From: Gammaproteobacteria bacterium UBA7449 | GTDB lineage: Bacteria > Pseudomonadota > Gammaproteobacteria > Pseudomonadales > Pseudohongiellaceae | Direction: 5' to 3' | DNA length: 9,799 nt | Assembly: GCA_002477465.1 (NCBI GenBank) | Contig: DLPV01000053.1 | Location: 27,150-36,948, forward strand | Shown: piece after piece, positions 1 through 6,069 of the stretch | How positions within the stretch are numbered: the first letter of the stretch is position 1 | How the letters are laid out: each line of letters starts with the position of its first letter | The notes under the pieces: generated by a model | Databases searched by the model: none | Seen by the model: the letters and a program-made list of their open reading frames with translations, nothing else | Told to the model about the DNA's origin: nothing | Made by a program: the position numbers and the translations under genes

Positions 1-164
1 GCCTGGCGTTCGGCGATGCTGGCAACAAATTCAATTGATATAAGCTCGCGCCAGCCAAGTCTTGCTCTCAAGCAAAAAATATGACCTAAGGATCAGTCCC
101 AGCCGTACTCACAAGCACAAATAGATTCATTGAAAAACCAAAGCAGCAAACGTATGGTTGCCTG

Positions 165-1346
165 ATGTCGGATTCGATCAGTCGTGAAGGCGAACAGCCG
201 CTACTCTCCCTGCTGAAACGAGAACTCGCCCTGCTGACCGGCATCGGTGTAGTAGCGCTACTCGCTTTCTATATGTTGTTGAGCGCCATCTGGCAGTCGT
301 CTGCGGCACTGCAGTGGTTGCTGCAAAGTGCAGTCATCTGGCTGTTTATCTGCTATGAAACCTGGCGCCGACTGCCTCTCAATCGCAGCGAAGATTCAGC
401 ACCGCTCTATAACAATCTGGGCTGGGGTAATCGCCTCACGCTGCTGCGTTCCTGGCTGATCGCCGCAACTGCTGGATTTCTGCTGCAGCCCTGGCCCGAG
501 GGCGCATGGCTGTCCTGGTTGCCGGGAATGATCTATTTTGCAGGTGCGGTGCTGGATCGAGTCGATGGTTTCGTGGCACGCCGCAGCGGCCAGGTAAGCC
601 TGCTTGGCAATGAGCTGGACACGGTCTCCGATGCATTGGGAATGGCGGTAGCGGCCTTCCTTGCTTACAGCTATGGACAGGTGCATTGGAGCTACCTGAG
701 CATGGGCCTGGCCTATTACGTTTTTCATGCCGGTCTTTACTGGCGAAGATTTAACGATCTCCCCATTTATCCCTTGCCGCCAGCCATGCATCGCCGGGCC
801 TGGGCAGGTTTTCAGATGGGTTATCTGGTTGTCGCCCTCTGGCCTCTGTTCTATCCGCCCATAACCCTGGTCGCAGGCTTTGCTTTCATGCTGCCGGCGC
901 TTAGCGGTTTCATTATCGATTGGCTCATTGTCAGCGGCCGCATCAAGCGGCAGGCAGACGACACTGACCAGCAGTTCAACAGTCTCACCCTGTTCAGCCA
1001 GAACGTGTTGCAACCTGCCCTACGGCTTGCCATCGTCGTTTTACTGGCCGTGTCCCTGACCCAGGTCGGCTATCCACCCGTGGTCTTTGGCGATGAGACC
1101 TGGCCCAGTTTAATCCTGCTAGGCAACTTTGGCCTGGCTGCGACGATGGTGCTTATCGGTGTGGCTGGCCGCTATTTCTGCCTGTTGCTGGTTGGTACCT
1201 TAGGCTGGTACTACATTGATAATCCCATGCAGCCAGTTGACTATGCGCTGTTCTGCTGCGTGGTGTGGTCAATGCTGTTAGGTACTGGTCGCTTCAGCCT
1301 GTGGCAGGAAGACGATCACTGGCTCAATCGGTACGACGGCGCTTGA
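165..1346 (+). CDS. CDP-alcohol phosphatidyltransferase family membrane protein with extra C-terminal helices
   Basis: Integral inner-membrane enzyme predicted to move a phospho-alcohol group between a CDP-linked donor and an alcohol acceptor. The family signature D-G-x2-A-R-x8-G-x3-D-x3-D is complete: D134, G135, A138, R139, G148, D152 and D156. It is preceded by the usual NRLTLLR segment at 89-95. At 393 residues it is about twice the length of minimal family members. There are two hydrophobic segments before the catalytic core (about 22-66) and several after it. The last block (about 280-380, with a GRFSLW stretch near its end) resembles DoxX-like four-helix proteins, so a fusion is possible. 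The ATG at 165 has no clear ribosome binding site, but a three-codon reading frame ends across it (TGATG). The next membrane-protein gene overlaps its stop, so the two are probably co-expressed. The family call is firm; the substrate is unknown. Confidence 0.88.
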   Translation: MSDSISREGEQPLLSLLKRELALLTGIGVVALLAFYMLLSAIWQSSAALQWLLQSAVIWLFICYETWRRLPLNRSEDSAPLYNNLGWGNRLTLLRSWLIAATAGFLLQPWPEGAWLSWLPGMIYFAGAVLDRVDGFVARRSGQVSLLGNELDTVSDALGMAVAAFLAYSYGQVHWSYLSMGLAYYVFHAGLYWRRFNDLPIYPLPPAMHRRAWAGFQMGYLVVALWPLFYPPITLVAGFAFMLPALSGFIIDWLIVSGRIKRQADDTDQQFNSLTLFSQNVLQPALRLAIVVLLAVSLTQVGYPPVVFGDETWPSLILLGNFGLAATMVLIGVAGRYFCLLLVGTLGWYYIDNPMQPVDYALFCCVVWSMLLGTGRFSLWQEDDHWLNRYDGA

Positions 1347-2338
1347 AACTTTCATCCAAAACCATTGCCATGCTAACCTGGCTGACTGCGTTTGCGCTGG
1401 TAGCCTGGATTCTGAGCCAGCTGCCCCTGTCTGGATTCCGCGACACCCTGGCCACTGTTCAAATTCAAAACTGGTTCCTGTGGACTGGATTGAATGTATT
1501 AATACTGGGTTTGCTGACCGGTCGCTGGCTTGTCATTACCAGGGCGATGGCGCTCCCCATCAGCTTCCCGCAAATTTTCGCCGTACGCCAGGCCGGCCAA
1601 TTGATTAGTTTTGTGACACCTGGCCCCCAATTCGGTGGCGAACCGCTGCAGGTCTATTGGCTCTGGAAGAGATATGCCGTAGCCGGGCCAGCCGCAGTCA
1701 TGGCCGTTGGCCTGGATCGATTCTTCGAGTTCTGGGTGAATTTTGGGGTACTGCTTATTGCAGTACTGGCGCTACTGGCATCGGCAACCGCGGTCGAGGT
1801 GCAGTGGCTGACAATTGCCGCTAGCCTGGCCGGGCTGATGTTAACCATGGCAGTAGCTGCCTGGGTTTTACTGCGCCAACCTGCCAGCATTCGTGGCTTT
1901 GTCAGACGTCTCACGGCCCCCTGGCAACAGTATCCACGACTACTCCAGATGGGTGCGCATTGGTTGGAGCTTAGCGATCTGCTGCAGGACATCGTCGCCA
2001 GACACCGCATGGCACTGAGCCTTGCTCTGCTGGTTTCAATACTGGCGTGGGTAGGCATGCTGGCAGAGTTCTGGTTCCTGCTCTACCTGGCGGACTCGCC
2101 TCGGGATTTGGCGAGTTTCGTGTTTCTGTTTACCGTGGTTCGCCTCGCGTTCCTGCTGCCGCTACCTGGTGGCATTGGCAGCCTCGAAGCCGCCCTGTTC
2201 TGGGCGTATCAATCCATGGAGATCAGCCTGGCAATCGCTGCCGGGCTGATCGTGTTGATGCGTCTGCGAGATGTGCTGGTACTGCTGAGCGGGGCGGTGG
2301 TATTACCCGCTCTGAACTCGCGCGGGCAGAACCAGTAG
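1343..2338 (+). CDS. YbhN/UPF0104-type membrane protein (lysylphosphatidylglycerol synthase transmembrane-region family)
   Basis: Polytopic inner-membrane protein of about 331 residues with seven or eight hydrophobic segments and no soluble catalytic domain. It contains the family-like stretch GQLISFVTPGPQFGGEP (about residues 68-84 from this start), and near the C-terminus PLPGGIGSLEAALF, both typical of the YbhN/AglD-like transmembrane domain. Relatives act on or move lipid-linked substrates, but most bacterial members are uncharacterised. The start is uncertain. I chose TTG at 1343 because it overlaps the upstream stop (TTGA). An ATG at 1265 would overlap the upstream gene by 82 bases and adds a polar, non-family-like leader. 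An ATG at 1370 would give a slightly shorter protein. None has a convincing Shine-Dalgarno sequence, which fits translational coupling. It likely works with the CDP-alcohol phosphatidyltransferase. It ends in TAG at 2336-2338, converging on the PTPS-like gene. Confidence 0.83.
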   Translation: MKLSSKTIAMLTWLTAFALVAWILSQLPLSGFRDTLATVQIQNWFLWTGLNVLILGLLTGRWLVITRAMALPISFPQIFAVRQAGQLISFVTPGPQFGGEPLQVYWLWKRYAVAGPAAVMAVGLDRFFEFWVNFGVLLIAVLALLASATAVEVQWLTIAASLAGLMLTMAVAAWVLLRQPASIRGFVRRLTAPWQQYPRLLQMGAHWLELSDLLQDIVARHRMALSLALLVSILAWVGMLAEFWFLLYLADSPRDLASFVFLFTVVRLAFLLPLPGGIGSLEAALFWAYQSMEISLAIAAGLIVLMRLRDVLVLLSGAVVLPALNSRGQNQ

Positions 2339-2427
2339 TCTCTATCGAGGGGCGGCCCAGCAGGTTTCATTGTTTACGAGGGGCAGAACTAGTAATCCAT
2401 GTAATAGGCGGCCCAGCAGGTTTCATT
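2324..2427. repeat. Diverged tandem duplication at the convergent gene junction
   Basis: Two copies lie about 56 to 57 bases apart: 2324-2371 and 2381-2427. The right-hand 21 bases are identical (2351-2371 and 2407-2427). The left-hand 17 bases match at 15 positions (2324-2340 and 2381-2397), and the middle has drifted with a one-base length difference. The second copy is the coding 3' end of the PTPS-like gene. The first copy covers the last codons and stop of the upstream membrane-protein gene and the spacer. Read on the minus strand, copy 1 would encode the same NETCWAA ending, then diverge and stop. This indicates a small local duplication. I see no transposon ends. Confidence 0.8.
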
Positions 2428-2766
2428 TTCCCAGATTCTGATCGTGAAACGACCGCTGCCCGGCGGTGCAACACCAGCCAACATCTTCTCACAAACAATC
2501 CGACTGAAATGTTCGATGCTGGGATTCAGGCCTGCAAATTCAGGCAGGTCGTTAAGCATTTTGTCGCCAAAATAGTCGACGATCTTCTGCAGCTCCTCTT
2601 CGATTTTGACAATGTCTACCAGGTAGCCGTGCTGGTCCAGCTCAGCCGATTCCAGCCTGAGCTGCACGTCATAATGATGCGAGTGCGGGTCGTTCTCCGC
2701 ACCCCAGTCGCCGCCAATAAGATAATGCTGGGCGATCAGATCGCGCTTAACTGAAACGGTGTACAT
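2389..2766 (-). CDS. 6-pyruvoyl-tetrahydropterin synthase / QueD-like protein with a non-canonical active site
   Basis: A 125-residue cytosolic protein of the PTPS/QueD superfamily (T-fold), at normal family length. The three zinc-binding histidines are present: H14 and the H28-x-H30 pair (HSH in place of the usual HGH). The pterin-anchoring glutamate near the C-terminus is kept (E115 in the ETC segment). From remembered E. coli QueD, its C27, D70 and H71 align with E24, G67 and D68 here, so the usual catalytic set is gone. A glutamate at or next to the Cys position is known from PTPS-III proteins, which make a folate precursor from dihydroneopterin triphosphate, but the spacing here does not match exactly. 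An AGAGGA ribosome binding site lies upstream of the ATG. It is the last gene of the minus-strand run, 46 bases after the dehydrogenase. Superfamily is sure; the reaction is not the QueD reaction by default. Confidence 0.87.
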   Translation of the reverse strand: MYTVSVKRDLIAQHYLIGGDWGAENDPHSHHYDVQLRLESAELDQHGYLVDIVKIEEELQKIVDYFGDKMLNDLPEFAGLNPSIEHFSRIVCEKMLAGVAPPGSGRFTIRIWENETCWAAYYMDY

Positions 2767-2812
2767 GCCATAGTCCTCTTACAATCTTCTGACAATTATT
2801 CGGTAAGGTAGT

Positions 2813-3859
2813 TTACGCCTGGTAATCGAACACAACCTGCAAAGCCTCATGCGGCGACTCGTCCAGTAGCGCATAGGCTTTGGCTGCGGATTCAAGCGGC
2901 AGCCTGTGGGTAATAAAACGTTGTGGGGAACGCTTTTCGATCAACTCCCAGGCCACATCAAAACGGCGCGCCTTATCCCAGCGCCCACTCAACTCCGGCG
3001 CAATGCTGCTCACCTGACTGCTAAGCAACTGAATTCGGTTGCGATGGAAGCGCTCCCCCAGGTTGACCTCGGCGCGCTTGGTGCCGTACCAGCTGCCCAC
3101 CACGATACGTCCTGCATATCCGCACAAGTCGATTGCCAGATTGAGTGCCTGGGGAGAGCCAGATACTTCCAGCACCAGATCGGCACCGCCCCCATCATGT
3201 TCTAGCTGCAGCCTCTTGTTTAGTTCAGCCAGATCAGTATCAGAAAGGGGATCAAAACTGCCAGTCACCCCGGCCCGCCTGGCATATTCACGCCTGGTCT
3301 CCACGCCGTCCAGGGCAAACAACCCGGCGAGAGGAAATTCTGCCAGCAGCTGCGAAGTCAGCAGGCCTACGATGCCCTGCCCGATCACCACCGCCCGTTC
3401 GCCAATGCGTGGGCTGGCGTCCTGCAACAGATTTACCGCTGTTTCCATATTGGCGAGAAAAACCGCAGCCTCTGGCGCAATACCATGTGGCAGCGGGATT
3501 AAGGATTCTGGCTCCGCGACATAGTGGCTGGCATGGGCCTGGAATGAAAAAACTGTTCTGTCCCGCCAGTTCGAATCAACCTCGGCGCCGATTTCTATTA
3601 CCCGGCCAACGCTGGCATAACCGTACTGCAGCGGATAGCTCACGGACTGCCCGGCGAAAGCACTGATACCTTCGTCCAGTGCCATGGTGTCGGGTAGCTG
3701 ACCGCGATACACAAGTAACTCGGTGCCAGGGCTGATTGCTGAGCAGAGCGCCTCAACCAATACCTGGTCGGGCTGCAGCGCCGGTAGCTCCTGTTCACGC
3801 ACCTCCACCCGATGGGGTGATAAAAACCAAAGCTGCTGGGCTTTAGTATGAGCTTTCAT
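2813..3859 (-). CDS. Medium-chain (MDR) zinc-type alcohol dehydrogenase-like oxidoreductase
   Basis: A 348-residue NAD(P)-dependent oxidoreductase. The N-terminal GroES-like domain (about 15-130) contains the CSAISPGTE segment (39-47), characteristic of the BchC/threonine-dehydrogenase-like branch. The Rossmann domain carries GQGIVG at 160-165 (G-x-G-x-x-G) and later VVGSWYG at 253-259. The four-cysteine structural zinc loop is absent. At the position where zinc dehydrogenases carry GHE, this protein has GYA (80-82), so the catalytic zinc site may be lost or rebuilt from C39 and H109/H112. It starts in an ATGA overlap with the reductase stop, behind a GGAGA ribosome binding site, and so is translationally coupled to ribA and the reductase. 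It probably oxidises or reduces a side chain on the product of those two enzymes; this is inference from context. Confidence 0.87.
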   Translation of the reverse strand: MKAHTKAQQLWFLSPHRVEVREQELPALQPDQVLVEALCSAISPGTELLVYRGQLPDTMALDEGISAFAGQSVSYPLQYGYASVGRVIEIGAEVDSNWRDRTVFSFQAHASHYVAEPESLIPLPHGIAPEAAVFLANMETAVNLLQDASPRIGERAVVIGQGIVGLLTSQLLAEFPLAGLFALDGVETRREYARRAGVTGSFDPLSDTDLAELNKRLQLEHDGGGADLVLEVSGSPQALNLAIDLCGYAGRIVVGSWYGTKRAEVNLGERFHRNRIQLLSSQVSSIAPELSGRWDKARRFDVAWELIEKRSPQRFITHRLPLESAAKAYALLDESPHEALQVVFDYQA

Positions 3860-4575
3860 GCTGCGCTGTCTCCGTACTGCAAATCACCCCAGACCACCAG
3901 GTCACTGCCGGCCTGACCAGTGTGAATAGGTTTGATAAGCAGCGGCTCACCACTGTCACTAGCCAGCAACTCATCGATGGCCTTGTATCCGCCAAGCAAC
4001 CTGGGTGCCACCGTCAGCACCAGACCATCTACCAGGCCCGCTTTGAGAAATGCTGTAATCACAGTCGCGCCACCCTCAACCATCAGACTGTTGAGACCAC
4101 GCTCCTTCAGCAGCTTCATGGCAGCAGTGAGCGGCACTTCCTGCCGTTCTGAGTCACTATCGCCTACAGGGATTACCGAAGCATGCTCACTCAATATATC
4201 TGACTCACCGCTCGAGGTAAGAATCCAGCAGGCTTTGTCGGGGTGATGACAGATTCTGGCCGTTGGTGGTGTGCGCAATTGACTGTCCAGCACCACTGGC
4301 TGAGGATTGGGACCATCCCACTCCCGCACCGTGAGCTGAGGATCGTCGCTGAGGATGGTGCCGATACCAACGAGAATGCCATCGTGCAGACTACGTAGCT
4401 GATGCGTGATTTGAGTAGATTCGGGGCCGCTAAAATTCAGGGTTTCGCCGCAGCGATTTGTGACGCTGCCATCCCAGCTCTGGGCATAGGTCAGTGTAAT
4501 AAAGGGTCTATCGGCTTGCCGAAATGACTCGATGCGCGAATGCAGCCAAACTTCAATCTGCCGATTGAGGCTCAT
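3856..4575 (-). CDS. Stand-alone RibD C-terminal-type (pyrimidine/dihydrofolate-like) reductase
   Basis: A 239-residue protein of the RibD-C/dihydrofolate-reductase-like fold. Family features in order: RPFITLTYAQSWDGSV at 23-38 (substrate and cofactor strand), SGPES at 49-53, the HDGILVGIGTILSDDP segment at 64-79, and VEGGATVITAFL at 166-177 followed by the APRLLGG loop at 190-196. In riboflavin synthesis this domain reduces the ribosylamino pyrimidine 5'-phosphate to the ribitylamino form using NADPH. The zinc deaminase half found in bacterial bifunctional RibD is entirely absent, so it resembles archaeal or fungal stand-alone reductases in layout. I chose the ATG at 4575, which overlaps ribA by 23 bases with a purine-rich AAGAAGAG upstream. 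A TTG at 4605 would add ten residues and overlap more. It sits between ribA and the dehydrogenase, overlapping both. Confidence 0.86.
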   Translation of the reverse strand: MSLNRQIEVWLHSRIESFRQADRPFITLTYAQSWDGSVTNRCGETLNFSGPESTQITHQLRSLHDGILVGIGTILSDDPQLTVREWDGPNPQPVVLDSQLRTPPTARICHHPDKACWILTSSGESDILSEHASVIPVGDSDSERQEVPLTAAMKLLKERGLNSLMVEGGATVITAFLKAGLVDGLVLTVAPRLLGGYKAIDELLASDSGEPLLIKPIHTGQAGSDLVVWGDLQYGDSAA

Positions 4576-5209
4576 GGGACTCTTCTTCGTTTGTGCGGGC
4601 GCCAATTTCAGGCACCTGCAGCATGTGCTTCATCCGCTCTGCTTTGGTAGTGAGATAGCGCGAATTATCGGCGTTGGCGAAACTTTGTAACTCGGTACGC
4701 TCGTTAACCACAATACCATTGGATTCCAGTGACTCTATCTTGTCCGGGTTGTTGGTAATCAGCCGCACCGAAGTAATGCCAAAGCCCTGCAAAATGAGCG
4801 CCGCCAGCGTGTAGTCGCGTTCATCAGCCGCGTGACCCAACATCAGGTTAGCATCGACGGTATCATGGCCCTTGTCCTGCAAATTGTAGGCATGCATTTT
4901 CTGTAATAGCCCAATACCGCGACCTTCCTGCCGTAGGTAGATCAACAGGCCACGGCCCTCTTCGGCAATTAACTGCAATGAGTGATCCAGCTGTTCACCG
5001 CAGTCACAGCGGCGTGAACCGAAAATATCACCGGTCAAACATTCGGAGTGAACACGCACGAGAACATTCTCGCCATTGGCGATATCCCCCATATGCAGCG
5101 TCAGGTGTTCTTTATCATCCAGGCTATTGCTGTAATACCCGAGCTGGAACTCTCCATGCTCAATTGGAAGACGGATTTCGGAAACTCGAGTTACTGTAAT
5201 TTCAGACAT
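4553..5209 (-). CDS. ribA: GTP cyclohydrolase II
   Basis: A 218-residue cytosolic enzyme that opens GTP, releasing formate and pyrophosphate, to give 2,5-diamino-6-ribosylamino-4-pyrimidinone 5'-phosphate. Zinc ligands C57, C68 and C70 sit in the HSECLTGDIFG...RCDCGEQL block. The GTP-contact segment LRQEGRGIGL is at 92-101. Catalytic Y108 and the ADERD segment with D129 and R131 correspond to E. coli Y105, D126 and R128 at a constant offset of three, and I see no missing residue. There is no fused RibB (DHBP synthase) domain. I see no FMN riboswitch in the 91 bases upstream, which suggests it is not the flavin-controlled housekeeping copy. Its stop lies inside the reductase gene, so the two are coupled. 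The C-terminal tail after about 200 is polar and low in conservation. Confidence 0.96.
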   Translation of the reverse strand: MSEITVTRVSEIRLPIEHGEFQLGYYSNSLDDKEHLTLHMGDIANGENVLVRVHSECLTGDIFGSRRCDCGEQLDHSLQLIAEEGRGLLIYLRQEGRGIGLLQKMHAYNLQDKGHDTVDANLMLGHAADERDYTLAALILQGFGITSVRLITNNPDKIESLESNGIVVNERTELQSFANADNSRYLTTKAERMKHMLQVPEIGARTNEEESHEPQSAD

Positions 5210-5224
5210 GTGTCTCTATCTTAC

Positions 5225-5239
5225 GTTTAACTGTCAAAC
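5225..5239. promoter_or_regulatory. Imperfect palindrome upstream of ribA, possible operator
   Basis: A 15-base sequence GTTTAACTGTCAAAC forms an inverted repeat around its centre with one mismatched pair (GTTT-AC / GT-AAAC arms). It lies 16 to 30 bases upstream of the ribA start codon, in the 91-base gap after yceI. Position and symmetry fit a repressor site or a translation-initiation element. A palindrome of this size can arise by chance. Confidence 0.25.
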
Positions 5240-5300
5240 CCGTAAAGCGTGCCACCAGCAGATGTTCACTTAGGGTCATGTGTCGCTAAATAGCGATTCG

Positions 5301-5909
5301 CTACTGACGTATCGCTTCAAACTCGAAGCGCAAGCGAACCAGGTCTCCTACCATATCGTTCGCTACTCCATAATCCATCCCCCACTGACTGCGATTGATC
5401 GTAGTGCTCGCGGATATACCCAGTGTCTCTTTGCGATGACCAAATGGATAACGCGCCAGCTTATTGAGAGACACCTCCAGCTCTACAGGGTGGGTTTCTT
5501 CTATCATAGTGAGATTGCCGCTAAGAATACCGGCATCGTTGCCTTTGGCTACGAATTCGGTTGCCTCAAACACGATCAGCGGATTCCGCCTCGCATTGAG
5601 AAAGTCCCTGCCTTTGAGGTGGTTGTCCCGAGCATCGTTGTTGCTGAAAATACTGTCCGCAACAACTTCCACTCGCCCAGCGCTGAGTTCCTGGGTCTCA
5701 GTGTCAAAGCGAAAGTTGCCTGACGCTTCCAGAAAGAAACCAAGCTGTTGCTGATAGCCAATATGCCCAGCTTCAAAAGCGATGGAGAAGTGTTCAGCGT
5801 CAATTTCCCAGTCTGCCATCTCTGCCGAAGCAGGCACGGCTCCAAGTGCCAGCAGGCCTAAAGTAGTGCCCGCCACACTGCCGACTAAGTACTTTGCGGA
5901 AATCATCAT
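5301..5909 (-). CDS. YceI family periplasmic lipid-binding (lipocalin-like) protein
   Basis: A 202-residue secreted protein. Residues 1-29 are a Sec signal peptide: short basic start, hydrophobic core GLLALGAVPA, and a cleavage site after ASA (A29/E30). The mature part shows YceI hallmarks: WEIDAEHFSIAFEAGHIG at 34-51 (the family's conserved first strand), the FNARRNP-like segment in the form DFLNARRNPLIVFEAT, the GNLTMIEETHPVELEV strand pair, and a C-terminal GD-VRLRFEFEA strand. Known members are beta-barrels that bind long isoprenoids, and the ligand here is unknown. The ATG at 5909 is preceded by AGGAGA at good spacing, the best ribosome binding site in the minus-strand block. It is the only exported protein among cytosolic enzymes, with gaps of 160 bases upstream and 91 downstream, so it may have its own promoter. 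Confidence 0.93.
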   Translation of the reverse strand: MMISAKYLVGSVAGTTLGLLALGAVPASAEMADWEIDAEHFSIAFEAGHIGYQQQLGFFLEASGNFRFDTETQELSAGRVEVVADSIFSNNDARDNHLKGRDFLNARRNPLIVFEATEFVAKGNDAGILSGNLTMIEETHPVELEVSLNKLARYPFGHRKETLGISASTTINRSQWGMDYGVANDMVGDLVRLRFEFEAIRQ

Positions 5910-6069
5910 GCCATCTCCTGAACTGGGCTTTATCCGACTGGAGTACTGTCTATCTTACAGCTGCCGGTGATAATGAGATACGTCGAATTACACGAACAGG
6001 TTTCATTATGCGCGCTGTAGCGCAGGAAAACCCGAGTTTAGCAGGGCAATCGGCGGAAATAGCCTGTTA

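Noticed and set aside
1..164. Promoter for the first gene in the leading non-coding stretch
   Set aside because: Several AT-rich hexamers occur (for example TTGCTC at 62-67), but none pairs with a good -10 at proper spacing; I see no gene or RNA in it.
2047..2754. Long open frame of 235 codons on the + strand across the junction and the PTPS-like gene
   Set aside because: It overlaps the YbhN-type gene and runs antisense to a clear PTPS-family protein; its translation is low-complexity and Arg-rich, with no recognisable motif.
3039..3666. Overlapping + strand frames opposite the dehydrogenase
   Set aside because: They are antisense shadows of a gene with clear MDR motifs and have Ser/Arg/Pro-rich composition.
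5210..5300. FMN riboswitch upstream of ribA
   Set aside because: The gap is only 91 bases and lacks the conserved RFN-element segments.
5280..5723. A 147-codon + strand frame opposite yceI
   Set aside because: The minus strand encodes a signal peptide plus conserved YceI strands with an excellent ribosome binding site; the + frame has none of these.
5910..6069. Promoter or small gene between yceI and the methyltransferase
   Set aside because: A short GCGC stem and AT-rich stretches are present, but no consensus pair or coding frame stands out; a separate yceI promoter is possible but not shown.
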